Below, in pieces: positions 42,885-52,768 of a DNA stretch of 64,000 nt (position 1 is its first letter; each line of letters starts with the position of its first letter). Under the pieces are notes generated by a model. It saw only the letters and a program-made list of their open reading frames with translations, was not told the origin of the DNA and ran no database searches. A program made the translations under genes and the position numbers. This DNA is from Streptomyces albiflavescens (GTDB lineage Bacteria; Actinomycetota; Actinomycetes; Streptomycetales; Streptomycetaceae): assembly GCF_014645835.1 (NCBI RefSeq), contig NZ_BMMM01000012.1, positions 207,474-271,473 of the forward strand, read 5' to 3'.

Positions 42885-43886
42885 ATGACAACGAACACCG
42901 CGACCGCGCACCACCCCGCCAGGACCGCACCGGCGTACGCCATCACGGCGACCGGACTGCGCAAGGAGTACGGCGAGCAGGTCGTCCTCGACGGGATCGA
43001 TCTGGCTGTCGCCGAGGGCACCGTCTACTCGCTGCTCGGGCCGAACGGCGCCGGCAAGACCACCACCGTGCAGATCCTCTCGACGCTGCTCGACGCGGAC
43101 GGCGGGGAGGCGCGGATCGGTGGGCACGACCTGTCCCGGGAGCCCGACGCCGTGCGGGCGCAGATCGGCGTCACGGGGCAGTTCGCCGCCGTGGACGGCA
43201 TGCTCACCGGCGAGGAGAACCTGCTGCTGATGGCCGACCTGCACCATCTGGGGCGGCGGGAGGGCAAGCGGCGGGCCGCCGAGCTGCTCGAGCGGTTCGA
43301 ACTGACCGGGGCGGCGAAGAAGCTGCCCGCCGCCTACTCCGGCGGGATGCGGCGGCGGCTCGACATCGCGATGACGCTGGTCGGCGACCCCCGTGTGCTC
43401 TTCCTCGACGAGCCGAGCACCGGGCTCGACCCGCGCAGCCGGCACTCCATGTGGCAGATCGTGCGGGAGCTGGTCGCGGGCGGCGTCACGGTCTTCCTGA
43501 CGACTCAGTACCTCGAAGAGGCCGACCAGTTGGCCGACCGCATCGCCGTCCTGAACGGCGGCCGGATCGTGGCCGAAGGCTCCCCGGAGGAGCTCAAGCG
43601 GCTCGTACCCGGCGGGCATGTGCGGCTCCGGTTCGCCGACCCGGCCGGCTATGAACGGGCAGCGGCCGCCCTGCGCGAGGCGTCCCGCGACGACACCGCG
43701 CTCACCCTGAACGTGCCGAGCGACGGCAGCTCCCGTGAACTGCGGTCCCTGCTCGATTGGCTGGAAGCCGAGTCGGTCGAGGCCGAGAGCCTGACCGTGC
43801 ACACGCCCGACCTGGACGACGTGTTCTTCGCCCTGACGAGCCCGACCACCGGCCCGATGAACTCCCTCAAGGAGAGCCTCCGTTGA
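42885..43886 (+). CDS. DrrA-type ABC exporter ATP-binding protein
   Basis: 333 residues. Walker A GPNGAGKTT, signature YSGGMRRRLDIAMTL, Walker B VLFLDEPSTGLDP and the C-terminal daunorubicin-resistance-type extension. It exports a hydrophobic or lipophilic compound together with the DrrB-like permease whose TTG start overlaps its stop. Confidence 0.93.
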   Translation: MTTNTATAHHPARTAPAYAITATGLRKEYGEQVVLDGIDLAVAEGTVYSLLGPNGAGKTTTVQILSTLLDADGGEARIGGHDLSREPDAVRAQIGVTGQFAAVDGMLTGEENLLLMADLHHLGRREGKRRAAELLERFELTGAAKKLPAAYSGGMRRRLDIAMTLVGDPRVLFLDEPSTGLDPRSRHSMWQIVRELVAGGVTVFLTTQYLEEADQLADRIAVLNGGRIVAEGSPEELKRLVPGGHVRLRFADPAGYERAAAALREASRDDTALTLNVPSDGSSRELRSLLDWLEAESVEAESLTVHTPDLDDVFFALTSPTTGPMNSLKESLR

Positions 43887-44662
43887 GCACCCACTCGTAC
43901 GCCATGAGCGACTCGGTGACCATGCTGCGCCGCAATCTGAAGCACGCGATGCGCTATCCGTCCATGACGCTCACGACAGCGGCGATCCCGATCATCATGC
44001 TGCTGCTGTTCGTGTACGTCTTCGGCAACGCCCTCGGCGCTGGGATCACCCCCTCGGGCGGCGGCGACTACGTCGACTACGTGGCACCCGGCATCATCCT
44101 GATGGCCGCGACCTCCGGGGCGATCTCGGTCGCGGTGTCCGTCTGCGTCGACATGACCGAAGGCATCGTCAACCGGTTCCGCACCATGTCCATCTCCCGG
44201 GCCGCCGTACTGAACGGGCATGTCGTGGGAGGCGTGATCCAGACGATGACCTGCATCGCGCTGGTCATCGGGGTCGCGTTGCTCACCGGGTTCCGGCCCA
44301 CCGCCACGCCCGTCGAGTGGCTCGCCGCCATCGGAGTGCTCGCCCTGGTCGTCCTGGCGCTGACCTGGGTGTCGGCGGCCCTCGGACTGCGGGCCAAGAC
44401 GGTCGAGTCGGCCAGCAACGCACCGACTCCGCTGACCTTCCTGCCCTTCCTCGGCAGCGCCATCGTCCCGACGGACTCGATGCCGACGGGCGTGCGCTGG
44501 TTCGCCGAGTACCAGCCCTTCACGCCGATCATCGAGACGCTGCGCGGGCTGCTGATGGGCACCGAGATCGGCGACAGCGCCGCCCTCGCGGTCGCCTGGT
44601 GCGTCGGGCTCACCGTCCTCGGCTACTTCTGGGCGCGGTCGGCGTACGACCGCGCCCGCTGA
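43883..44662 (+). CDS. DrrB-type ABC exporter permease
   Basis: 259 residues with six predicted membrane helices and the ABC-2 transporter fold (VDYVAPGIILMAATSGAISVAVSVCVDMTEGIVNRFRTM). The TTG at 43883 overlaps the stop of the ATPase gene (TTGA) with GGAG upstream, so translation is coupled; a longer upstream frame has no ribosome site. The stop is only 5 bp from the convergent regulator. Confidence 0.92.
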   Translation: MSTHSYAMSDSVTMLRRNLKHAMRYPSMTLTTAAIPIIMLLLFVYVFGNALGAGITPSGGGDYVDYVAPGIILMAATSGAISVAVSVCVDMTEGIVNRFRTMSISRAAVLNGHVVGGVIQTMTCIALVIGVALLTGFRPTATPVEWLAAIGVLALVVLALTWVSAALGLRAKTVESASNAPTPLTFLPFLGSAIVPTDSMPTGVRWFAEYQPFTPIIETLRGLLMGTEIGDSAALAVAWCVGLTVLGYFWARSAYDRAR

Positions 44663-44667
44663 CCCGC

Positions 44668-47600
44668 CTACTGGTGGGCGTGCTCCCGCAGCAGTTCCAG
44701 CGCCGCACCCCGCAACTCCCCGCCCCCCAGGGCGGCATACGCCGACACCGCGTCGTCGTACGCCGCCCTGTCGGCGCGCCCGGCCGCCTCCCCGAGGCGG
44801 GCGGAGGACATCGTCGGCTGGAAGCCGCGCAGGCAGCGGAAGCGCTCGGCGAGGGCGAAGAGCCGTGCCGCGGGGACGCACTCGCCCCGCTCCAGACCGA
44901 CCATGGCGAGCGCCAGCAGGTAGGTGCCGCACACCGGCAGGTCGACGACGTACGCGGGCTGCGTGACGGTCGGACGGGTCAGCAACACCCTGAGCCTGTC
45001 GGGCAGTTCCCGTACCAGCGGCTCCACCAGGTCGAGCCGGCCGTGCTGGGCGTGTGCGATGACGGCGACGGCGTGCGCCTCCAGGTTCCACGCCTCCACG
45101 CCGGACGGATCGGCCTGGAAGAGGGGCCCTTCGGGGCCGGGACCCGGCTCGGCGGCCCGCCGCCAGGTGCGCAGACCCTCCTCGGTCCGCCCGCGCGCGA
45201 GCAGGATCTCCGCCCGCACCCCGTGGCCGTACATCAGCATGCCGAACGGGTCGTCCGCCTGGTTCAGTGCCGTCTGCTCCAGCCAGTGCTCGGCCTCGTC
45301 GAGGGCACCGAGCCGGAGGTGGACCAGCACCAGGGCCCAGCGGACTCCCATCGTGTCGGACCAGGGGCCCAGGAGCTGTTCCTGGAGCCGCTGCGCCACC
45401 AGGATGTGGCGCCGGGCCTCCTCGCCCCGCTCCAGCTGGAGGCAGAGTTCGCCGATCCGGGCGTGGGCCTGGGCCAGCATCCATGGGCTGCCCCGCCCGT
45501 CGAGCGCGGCGAGCGAGCGCCGGGCTGCCCCGAGGGCCCGCTCCGGGTCGTTCTCGTTCTCCGCCACGAAACTCATGGCGGAGTTCGCGACACCGGTCAC
45601 CAGCGGTTCGGTGCTGTCGCACAGGGCCGGCAGCTCGGAGTGCGCCCGCGGCAGGGCGTCCAGCACCGTCGCCGCGGCCCGGACGAGGGTGTCCGGCGGC
45701 GCCGGCGGAAGTCTGCGCAGGGTGGCCAGGGAGCGCAGTGCGGGGGTCCGCGGCCCGTGCAGCAGGAACAGGTTCGCAGTAAACAGCACGGCCGCCGTCC
45801 GCGTGACCTCCAGATCCTCCGGCCCGGGCCGCAGACGTGCCAGCAGCGGGCCGTTCTCCTCAATCAGCGTGACCACGCGCGTGTAGTTGGACTCCAGGTT
45901 CCAGATGCCGGAGAGCACCGCGGACACCGCCGCCACCGTGGCCCCGTCGGCGCGGGCCTGCGCGAGCCGCAGCGCGTGGACGAGGTTGTCCTGCTCGGCG
46001 CGGATCCGGTCCAGTGCGGCGACCGACTCGACGTCCAGGACCGCCTCGTGGTGGGCCCGCCCGAAGTCCCGCGCCCACGCCAGGAGTCGGCCGGTCACCC
46101 GGTCCGTCTCCCCCTCCGTCTCCCGACGGGCGGCGCTGAACTCCCGTACGGTCTCCAGCATGCGGAAGCGGACGCCCGATGCGGTGTCCGTGACCTTGAG
46201 CAACGACTGGTCGACGAGATGCTCCAGGACGTCGAGTACGTCCATGGCGTCGTCCCCCAGCAGATGCTGTGCCGCCTGCGCCGTGAAGCCGTCCGGGAAG
46301 GCCGACAGCGCGCGCAGCGCAGCGCGGCCCTCGGCGTCGAGCAGGTTCCAGCTCCAGTCGACGACGGCGAGCAGCGTGCGGTGCCGCTCCGGGGCGTCGC
46401 GCGCGCCGCCCTTGAGCAGGGCGAAGCGGTCGTCGAGGCGGCGGGCTATCTCGGGCACCGACATGACACGGACGCGGGCCGCCGCCAGCTCCGTCGCCAG
46501 CGGCAGGCCGTCCAGGTGGCGGCAGAGTTCCTCGACCGGGCCCGCGGGCAGGTCGACGCCCGGCCGCGCGGCCCGCGCCCGCTGCCCGAACAGCTCGACG
46601 GTCGTCGCCAGGCTCAACTCCGGGAGCAGGTACACCGATTCGGAGGACAGGCCGAGCGGGGCCCGGCTGGTGGTGAGGACACGCAGGTCGCGGGTGGTGG
46701 ACACGAGGCCCTGTACGAGGTCGGCAGCGCCGCGCACGACGTGCTCGCAGTTGTCCAGGACCAGCAGGGCGCCGGGGCCGAGGGCGCCGGCCATGCCGGT
46801 GAGGACGTCGGCCGGGACGCCCGGGTGGCCGCCGGGTCCTCCTGCGACGCCGAGCGCGGAGGCGACCTCGTCGGCCACGTCGGCGTCGGAGGTGACACCG
46901 GCGAGCGGCACGAAGTGCACGGACTTCTGCTCGGCCGCCCGGCTCACCACGTGCGCCATGCGGGTCTTGCCGAGGCCGCCCGCGCCGACGATCGAGGTGA
47001 CCCGGGAGGCGCGCAGCAGATCCATGACCGCCGCGATGTCGTCGGCACGGCCGAGCAGCGGGTTCGGCTCGTGCGGGACGCCGTGGCGGACGGCCGGGGC
47101 CTCGTCGCGCAGCAGCTCCTGGTGCACGGCGCGCAGCGCGGGGCCCGGGTCGGTGCCGAGGTCGTCGCGCAGCGTGCGGCGGTAGGTGTCGTAGCGGGCG
47201 AGGGCGGCGGCGGGGCCGAGCGTGGCGGCTTCGCAGCGCAGCAGCTCCGCGAGCACCTCCTCGTCGCGGGGGTGCTCCCGTACGAGGCCGGTGAGCGCCT
47301 CGGCCGCCTCGGCACGGCGGCCGAGCCGGGCCAGGGCGAGCGCGCGGGCGCGCACCAGGGTCGTGTACGCCGGGACGCGCGCAGCGCGCAGCGCGGAGAC
47401 GGGGTCGGCCGCCAGGTCGTCGGCGCTGCCGTCCCACAGCGCGAGCCCCACCTCGGCGTGCGCCAGCGCGGCGGTGTGGTCGCCGTCCCGGGCCGCCCGG
47501 GAGCTCGCGGCCGCGGCGAGCAGGACGGCGGAACTGTCCACCTGTGCCTCGTCCAGCGTGAGGCGGTAGCCCGTGGCAGTGCTGGCGATCAGCTCGGCAC

Positions 47601-47814
47601 CGAGCTGGGAACGGGCCCGCGAGACGAGGACCTGCAGCGCCTTCGTCGGATTCTCCGGCTGCTCCTCGGGCCACAGCCCGTCGACCAGCCGGGCCGTGCT
47701 GCACCCGGTGCGCAGATCGTCGGCGAGCAGGGCGAGCAGGCCACGCAGCCGGGGTCCGGCGACCTCCCGGTCGCGATAGGACACCCGCGAGAGGAAGGTC
47801 AGCTCGGCGGTCAT
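44668..47814 (-). CDS. BTAD/AfsR-like transcriptional regulator with NB-ARC and TPR domains
   Basis: 1048 residues. The N-terminal winged helix (VAGPRLRGLLALLADDLRTGCSTARLVDGLWPEEQPENPTKALQVLVSRARSQLG) plus BTAD domain is of SARP type; the middle has an NB-ARC-like ATPase with P-loop GAGGLGKTRMAH, Walker B ALLVLDNCEHV and RAPLGLSSE, followed by TPR repeats. It is convergent with the DrrAB-like exporter (5 bp between stops), and may control it. A pathway-type regulator in the AfsR class. Confidence 0.9.
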   Translation of the reverse strand: MTAELTFLSRVSYRDREVAGPRLRGLLALLADDLRTGCSTARLVDGLWPEEQPENPTKALQVLVSRARSQLGAELIASTATGYRLTLDEAQVDSSAVLLAAAASSRAARDGDHTAALAHAEVGLALWDGSADDLAADPVSALRAARVPAYTTLVRARALALARLGRRAEAAEALTGLVREHPRDEEVLAELLRCEAATLGPAAALARYDTYRRTLRDDLGTDPGPALRAVHQELLRDEAPAVRHGVPHEPNPLLGRADDIAAVMDLLRASRVTSIVGAGGLGKTRMAHVVSRAAEQKSVHFVPLAGVTSDADVADEVASALGVAGGPGGHPGVPADVLTGMAGALGPGALLVLDNCEHVVRGAADLVQGLVSTTRDLRVLTTSRAPLGLSSESVYLLPELSLATTVELFGQRARAARPGVDLPAGPVEELCRHLDGLPLATELAAARVRVMSVPEIARRLDDRFALLKGGARDAPERHRTLLAVVDWSWNLLDAEGRAALRALSAFPDGFTAQAAQHLLGDDAMDVLDVLEHLVDQSLLKVTDTASGVRFRMLETVREFSAARRETEGETDRVTGRLLAWARDFGRAHHEAVLDVESVAALDRIRAEQDNLVHALRLAQARADGATVAAVSAVLSGIWNLESNYTRVVTLIEENGPLLARLRPGPEDLEVTRTAAVLFTANLFLLHGPRTPALRSLATLRRLPPAPPDTLVRAAATVLDALPRAHSELPALCDSTEPLVTGVANSAMSFVAENENDPERALGAARRSLAALDGRGSPWMLAQAHARIGELCLQLERGEEARRHILVAQRLQEQLLGPWSDTMGVRWALVLVHLRLGALDEAEHWLEQTALNQADDPFGMLMYGHGVRAEILLARGRTEEGLRTWRRAAEPGPGPEGPLFQADPSGVEAWNLEAHAVAVIAHAQHGRLDLVEPLVRELPDRLRVLLTRPTVTQPAYVVDLPVCGTYLLALAMVGLERGECVPAARLFALAERFRCLRGFQPTMSSARLGEAAGRADRAAYDDAVSAYAALGGGELRGAALELLREHAHQ

Positions 47815-47918
47815 TCGAGTAGGTTAGCGAGCGCGGGTGCCGGGGCGTGCGGGTAAGGGGACCCCTCGGTGTCAGCGCTCCGGGCCATCGTGTCGGCGCC
47901 GGATGCCATCCTGGTGTG

Positions 47919-48344
47919 GTGAATGTCGAGGACTTGGTCCGGCTGCGCCGGGCCCGCGACCGGATGGACCGTGAGTACGCGGAGCCGCTGGACATGGGCA
48001 CGCTCGCGCGCACCGCGCTGATGTCGTCGGGCCACTTCCAGCGGAGCTTTCGCGCGGCCTTCGGCGAGACGCCGTACACCTATCTCATGACCCGCAGGAT
48101 CGAGCGTGCCAAGGCTCTGCTGCGCCGCGGCGACATGACGGTCACGGCGGTCTGCTTCGCCGTGGGCTGCACCTCGCTCGGCTCCTTCAGCTCCCGCTTC
48201 ACGGAGCTGGTCGGCGAGACTCCGAGCGCGTACCGGGCCCGCCCGCACGACCACGGCGCCCCCATCCCGTCCTGTGTGACCCGGCGGCTGACCCGCCCGG
48301 CCCGCCACCCGAACCCGGAGGCGGAACCGGGCTCGCGCCTCTAG
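47919..48344 (+). CDS. AraC-family regulator (HTH domain only)
   Basis: 141 residues from GTG 47919; adjacent GTG 47916 is an alternative. The AraC double HTH is present (MSSGHFQRSFRAAFGETPYTYLMTRRIERAKALLRRGDMTVTAVCFAVGCTSLGSFSSRFTELVGETPSAYR), without a ligand-binding domain. Its partner is the VOC gene downstream, a common pair in Streptomyces. The stop lies in a 22-bp element also found at 54057. Confidence 0.88.
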   Translation: MNVEDLVRLRRARDRMDREYAEPLDMGTLARTALMSSGHFQRSFRAAFGETPYTYLMTRRIERAKALLRRGDMTVTAVCFAVGCTSLGSFSSRFTELVGETPSAYRARPHDHGAPIPSCVTRRLTRPARHPNPEAEPGSRL

Positions 48345-48362
48345 GGGGCTTCTGATGGATCT
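48341..48362. repeat. 22-bp dispersed element, copy 1
   Basis: CTAGGGGG, one variable base, then TTCTGATGGATC. It overlaps the AraC stop; on the minus strand it would encode DPSEAP plus a stop. Copy 2 is at 54057-54078. Confidence 0.6.
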
Positions 48363-48381
48363 CCGCGGCGTCGCGACGCCC

Positions 48382-48425
48382 GGCATGCTCCCCCACTGTG
48401 CCTTAAGGGCGTGGGGGAGCATGCC
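48382..48425 (+). terminator. Strong hairpin between AraC and VOC genes
   Basis: Perfect 15-bp arms GGCATGCTCCCCCAC (48382-48396) and GTGGGGGAGCATGCC (48411-48425), 14-nt loop, no T-tract. It could terminate the AraC transcript or regulate read-through into the VOC gene 123 bp downstream. Confidence 0.7.
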
Positions 48426-48547
48426 AGACGTCGCGGGGCAGACGGGAAGGTGACGACAGGCCCTGGCGTCCGCGCCGCGGTCCGCCGGGCCGGCAGGCCC
48501 GAGGGGCTGGACGGCAGATCGAGGCGGCAGGCCATAGCGTGAGGCGT

Positions 48548-48964
48548 ATGGACCTGAAACTCTCCCAATGCTTCATCGCCGTGGACGACCACGACAAGGC
48601 GCTCGCCTTCTACCGGGACGTGCTGGGCCTGGAGGTCCGCAACGACGTCGGGTTCGAGGGGATGCGTTGGGTCACGGTCGGCTCGCCGCTCCAGCTGGAC
48701 GTGGAGATCGTCCTGGAGCCCCCCGCCGCGAGCCCGGACATCTCCCCCGCGGACAAGCAGGCCATGGCCGAACTGCTGGCCAAGGGCGTCCTGCGCGGTG
48801 TCATCTTCTCCACCGCCGACTGCGACGCCCTCTACGAACGCGTCCACGCCTCCGGCGCCGAAGTCCTCCAGGAACCCATGGACCAGCCCTACGGCCTCCG
48901 CGACTGCGCCTTCCGCGACCCGGCGGGCAACGTGCTCCGCTTCACCGAACGCTCCGGTGCCTGA
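48548..48964 (+). CDS. VOC (glyoxalase/bleomycin-resistance) family protein
   Basis: 138 residues. VOC signatures: SQCFIAVDDHDKALAFYRDVLGLEV (metal His usual in this position is not obvious) and YGLRDCAFRDPAGNVLRF. Role in metal-dependent small-molecule conversion or antibiotic binding. ATG 48548 is preferred over GTG 48539 because the family begins MDLKL-like. Confidence 0.86.
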   Translation: MDLKLSQCFIAVDDHDKALAFYRDVLGLEVRNDVGFEGMRWVTVGSPLQLDVEIVLEPPAASPDISPADKQAMAELLAKGVLRGVIFSTADCDALYERVHASGAEVLQEPMDQPYGLRDCAFRDPAGNVLRFTERSGA

Positions 48965-49086
48965 CCTGGACCACCGTTGGGTGCCGTGAGGTCGGGATCG
49001 TGCGGGAGGCAGACTACGTCCGTGTGTTCCGCGTGCGTGGTCTGCCCGTGGAGCGGAACGTCCGCGCAGTGTCCGAGGAGTCAGCC

Positions 49087-49959
49087 ATGCCGTCCGCCCG
49101 CGCCCGTGTCCTGTATGTCAGCGACCTGGCTTATCCGGCCAAGGGGCGCCGTTACTGCGACGAGGACATCTTTCTCACCTCGCGGCTGCGCGACGAGTTC
49201 GACATCGCCGTGTGCCACCCGCTGGACGCGGCCGGGCTGATGGACGGCTTCGATGTCGTGGTCGTGCGGAACAGCGGGCCGGTGCTGAACTACCAGGCGG
49301 AGTACGACGCGTTCCGGGAGCGGGCGGTCGCGGACGATGTGCGCGTGTACAACGAGCTGTCGGGCAAGGGGGACATGGCGGGGAAGGGGTACCTGCTGGA
49401 GCTGACCGCGGCCGGGTACCCGGTCATCCCCACCATCGACCGCTCGGAAGACCTGGGGCGGCTGCCCGACGTCGACACATACGTGGTGAAGCCGAAGCTG
49501 GGGGCCGACTCCATAGGGCTGGAGTTCGTGGCGCGCGAGCGGCTCCCCGAGCTGGCGTACGGCGACGTCCTCGTCCAGCCGCGCATCGACTTCCGCTACG
49601 AGGTGTCCTTCTACTTCGTCGACCGCGCCTTCCAGTACGCCCTGTACGCGCCCCACCCGGACCGCCGCTGGGCCCTGGAACCGTACGAGCCGACCGAGCA
49701 GGACCTGGAGTTCGCGCAGCGGTTCGTCGACTGGAACGACATCGCGTACGGCATCCAGCGCGTGGACGCCTGCCGGGCCCCCGGCGGCGAGCTGCTCCTG
49801 GTCGAGCTGGAGGACCTCAACCCGTATCTGTCCCTGGACGTCCTCGCCCCCGAGGCCCAGGACGCCTTCGTCGCGAGCGTGAAAACCTCGTTGCGCGCTC
49901 TGATCGGGCGGGAGACGGTACGAGCCGTACCGACCGGCCGACAGGGAGCGCCCCGATGA
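49087..49959 (+). CDS. ATP-grasp-fold protein
   Basis: 290 residues. YVVKPKLGADSIGLEFV gives the ATP-binding lysine of an ATP-grasp fold and LLLVELEDLNPYLSLD supplies the metal-binding E-x-N pattern. It likely forms an amide or ester bond using an amino acid or peptide, but the substrate is unknown. Its stop overlaps the start of the next VOC gene (ATGA). Confidence 0.78.
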   Translation: MPSARARVLYVSDLAYPAKGRRYCDEDIFLTSRLRDEFDIAVCHPLDAAGLMDGFDVVVVRNSGPVLNYQAEYDAFRERAVADDVRVYNELSGKGDMAGKGYLLELTAAGYPVIPTIDRSEDLGRLPDVDTYVVKPKLGADSIGLEFVARERLPELAYGDVLVQPRIDFRYEVSFYFVDRAFQYALYAPHPDRRWALEPYEPTEQDLEFAQRFVDWNDIAYGIQRVDACRAPGGELLLVELEDLNPYLSLDVLAPEAQDAFVASVKTSLRALIGRETVRAVPTGRQGAPR

Positions 49960-50711
49960 CCGCACAACCGATCCGGTGGACCTATGCCTTTGTCGACCGG
50001 CCCATGAAGGAGTTCGGGCCGGCCACCGATTTCTGGACCGCGGTCACGGGGACACGGCTGTCGGAGCCCCGCGGCGACCAGGGCGAGTTCGTCACCCTGC
50101 TGCACGAGGGCGCCGATGCGTGCGTGAAGGCGCAGGGCGTCGAGTCGGGCGAGGGCGGCGCGCATCTCGACCTCGCCGTCGGGGACGTGCCGGCGCTGGT
50201 GCAGTCGGCGCTGCGGCTGGGCGCCGTACTCGTCGCCGATCACGAGGGGTGGGCCGTACTGCGTTCCCCCGGCGGGCAGTTGTTCTGTGCGGTGCCGTGG
50301 CACGGGGAGTCGGCCCGGCCGCCCGTGGTCGAGTCACCGGGCGGCGCGACCAGCCGGCTCGACCAGGTGTGCGTCGACGTGGCACCGTCCGTGTACGACA
50401 CCGAGATCGCCTTCTGGAGCGAACTCACCGGCTGGGACTCCCACCCGGGCGCGCTACCGGAGTTCCACCTGGTCAAGCCCCCCGCCGCCCTCCCCTTCCG
50501 CATCCTCCTGCAACGCCTCGGCAGCGACCGCCCCACCTCCGCCCACCTCGACATCGCCTGTTCGGACATCGAGGCGGTGCGGGCCCGGCACGAAGATCTT
50601 GGCGCCACCCTGGTCGACCGCGGCGCCCGCTGGGCGGTGATGCGGGACCCGGTCGGCGGCACCTACTGTCTGACACCCCGCGATCCCGGGACGGGCAGCC
50701 TTCCCGGCTGA
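49956..50711 (+). CDS. Tandem VOC-domain protein
   Basis: 251 residues with two VOC repeats (about 5-115 and 130-245), the second reading SRLDQVCVDVAPSVYDTEIAFWSELTGWDSH and MRDPVGGTYCLTP. It is translationally coupled to the ATP-grasp gene, so the two probably act on the same compound. Confidence 0.86.
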   Translation: MTAQPIRWTYAFVDRPMKEFGPATDFWTAVTGTRLSEPRGDQGEFVTLLHEGADACVKAQGVESGEGGAHLDLAVGDVPALVQSALRLGAVLVADHEGWAVLRSPGGQLFCAVPWHGESARPPVVESPGGATSRLDQVCVDVAPSVYDTEIAFWSELTGWDSHPGALPEFHLVKPPAALPFRILLQRLGSDRPTSAHLDIACSDIEAVRARHEDLGATLVDRGARWAVMRDPVGGTYCLTPRDPGTGSLPG

Positions 50712-50780
50712 CCGGCCCCACCGCGCCCGACCAGTTCGTCGGGGCCGACGCAGGAGCCGTACAAGAAGGAGCCGGAAACG

Positions 50781-52007
50781 CTATGGCTTCAGGCGTGCGG
50801 ACCGCGCGTGCAGATAGCGCTGTTCGGGAAGGCTGAGCGTCTTGCGGGCGGCGGACTCGTACGCGGCGCGGGCCGCCGCCGTGTCGCCCGCGCGTTCCAG
50901 CAGGTGGCCGCGGACCGCGTCCAGCCGGTGACCGGACGCCAACTCCTCTTCCAACGCGTCGAGTTCGGCCAGACCTGCCCGCGGCCCGTGCACCATGGCC
51001 ACCGCCACCGCCCGGTTGAGGCGCTCGACGGGGCCCGGGACCTGACGCACCAGCACGTCGTACAGGCCGAGGATCTCGCGCCAGTCCGTCTCCTGCGGGG
51101 ACGGCGCCTCGTCGTGCACCGCGGCGATGGCGGCACGGAGCTGATAGGGCCCTGCCCGCCCCCGCGACGACGACAGCGCCCGTGTCACCAGGGCCACGCC
51201 CTCCTCGATCGCCGCCTTGTCCCACAGATCGCGGTCCTGCTCGTCGAGCGGCATCAGCTCGCCGTGCGGGCCGGTGCGGGCGGCCCGGCGGGCGTCGGTC
51301 AGCAGCATCAGCGCCAGCAGGCCCGTCACCTCGTGGTCCTCGGGCAGCAGCCGGTGCACGGTACGTGTCAACCGGATGGCCTCGCCCGCGAGTTCGGCCC
51401 GCCGGAGCACCGCTCCGGACGTCGCCGTATAGCCCTCGTTGAAGATCAGATACAGGGTGTGCAGGACGGTCGGCAGTCGCTCCTCCCACTGGTCCGGGCG
51501 CCCGAATCGCACCCCCTTCACCCGCTGCTTGGCCCTGCTGATCCGCTGGGCCATCGTCGCCTCGGGCACGAGGTACGCCCGGGCGATCTCCGCCGTGGTC
51601 AGACCGCCGACAGCCCGCAGGGTGAGCGCGATCTGCGCGGGCGGGGTCAGATCGGGGTGGCAGCACAGGAAGAGGAGCGAGAGCGTGTCGTCCTCGCTCG
51701 GCGCCCGGTCCACGCCCGGCGGCGACGCCGTGAAGGCGTCCCGGGGAGTCAGCGCGGCCGCCCTCTCCTCCCGCAGCCGCCGCGCCTCCTCACTGCGCAG
51801 CGCATCGGTCAGCCGCCGCGAGGCGACCTTGATCAGCCAGCCGCGCGGATTGTCGGGCACACCCTTGTCGACCCACTGCCCGGCCGCCGCGAGCAACGCC
51901 TCCTGTACGGCGTCCTCGGCGGCGTCGAAGTGTCCGTACCGGCGTACGAGCGCGCCGAGGACCTGCGGCGCGTGCCGACGCAGCAGATCCTCGACCTCGA
52001 TGCTCAT
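50781..52007 (-). CDS. ECF-type sigma factor with C-terminal extension (ECF42 type)
   Basis: 408 residues. Sigma region 2 (RHAPQVLGALVRRYGHFDAAEDAVQEALLAA) and region 4 (LTTAEIARAYLVPEATMAQRISRAKQRVKG) are followed by a ~200-residue TPR-like tail, which is the hallmark of the ECF42 group. ATG 52007 follows the YCII-like gene by 5 bp. The pair of sigma factor and YCII-like protein is characteristic of this group; the tail is thought to regulate it. Confidence 0.92.
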   Translation of the reverse strand: MSIEVEDLLRRHAPQVLGALVRRYGHFDAAEDAVQEALLAAAGQWVDKGVPDNPRGWLIKVASRRLTDALRSEEARRLREERAAALTPRDAFTASPPGVDRAPSEDDTLSLLFLCCHPDLTPPAQIALTLRAVGGLTTAEIARAYLVPEATMAQRISRAKQRVKGVRFGRPDQWEERLPTVLHTLYLIFNEGYTATSGAVLRRAELAGEAIRLTRTVHRLLPEDHEVTGLLALMLLTDARRAARTGPHGELMPLDEQDRDLWDKAAIEEGVALVTRALSSSRGRAGPYQLRAAIAAVHDEAPSPQETDWREILGLYDVLVRQVPGPVERLNRAVAVAMVHGPRAGLAELDALEEELASGHRLDAVRGHLLERAGDTAAARAAYESAARKTLSLPEQRYLHARSARLKP

Positions 52008-52012
52008 GCCGG

Positions 52013-52426
52013 TCAGATGTCCCCGGCGCCGTCCAGAATGGGCCGGATGACGACCGGGTAGTCGGTGGCACCCTCCGGGCAGGGGCACCGCGTGACGCGC
52101 TCGGCGATCTCGGTGACCCGCTCCAGGCTCGCGCACTCCAGGACCCAGTAGCCGGCCATCAGCTCCTTGGTCTCGCTGTACGGGCCATCGGTGATCACTG
52201 CCTTGCCGTCCTTGCCCAGGGCGACCAGCCGGGTCTGCGCGGGTTCGGCCAGCCCCTGCCCGTCGATCAGCTCACCCGTCTCGGACAGATCGTTGTTGAT
52301 CGCGCCCATGTACGCGTACATGGCCTGCAGTTCCTGCTCGCTCCAGGCCGGGGCCTGCGCGGACGCCTTGCCGCGCATGGCCTCGTAGTCGGCCTGCGTG
52401 CCCTGCACCATCACCAGGTACTTCAT
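52013..52426 (-). CDS. YCII-related / DGPF-domain protein
   Basis: 137 residues. The DGPF motif appears as DGPYSETKE. It is the upstream partner of the ECF42-type sigma factor. Family members are often target genes and partners of that sigma factor; function is unsettled. Confidence 0.9.
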   Translation of the reverse strand: MKYLVMVQGTQADYEAMRGKASAQAPAWSEQELQAMYAYMGAINNDLSETGELIDGQGLAEPAQTRLVALGKDGKAVITDGPYSETKELMAGYWVLECASLERVTEIAERVTRCPCPEGATDYPVVIRPILDGAGDI

Positions 52427-52523
52427 GAGTCCGCTCCTTCGGCTCCCGCCGCCCGCGGTGGGCGGCTCTCAGGGGGGACGTCGGAGCCGGCCCTCGATTC
52501 TCTACACGGCCTCGCTCGTTCGG

Positions 52524-52742
52524 TCAGGATTTCCCCGTAACCGGCTCGTCCGGCTCGCTCGGGGGCTCCGCCGCGGACTCGCCGACGTACGCCGAGGACT
52601 CACCGACGTACGCCGCGCACTTCGGATTCCGGCAGGGCCCAGGCCGCCAGAGGGGGACCCACGCACCCAGCGTCTTGTGACGCCGTACGACCGTGGCGAC
52701 CGGCTGCCCGCATTCGGGACATACTCGCTCATCGGTGCCCAT
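52524..52742 (-). CDS. Small zinc-ribbon protein
   Basis: 72 residues from ATG 52742. The first half has two CxxC pairs (VCPECGQP and GPCRNPKC), a zinc ribbon; the tail repeats AYVGES and ends acidic. It lies 26 bp after the DHFR-like gene on the same strand, probably one transcript. Function unknown. Confidence 0.7.
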   Translation of the reverse strand: MGTDERVCPECGQPVATVVRRHKTLGAWVPLWRPGPCRNPKCAAYVGESSAYVGESAAEPPSEPDEPVTGKS

Positions 52743-52768
52743 GCCTTCAGGGTAGGACGCCGGGGCCT

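Noticed and set aside
44317..47856. 1179-residue plus-strand ORF opposite the BTAD regulator
   Set aside because: Antisense; the minus strand shows intact HTH, P-loop and TPR sequence.
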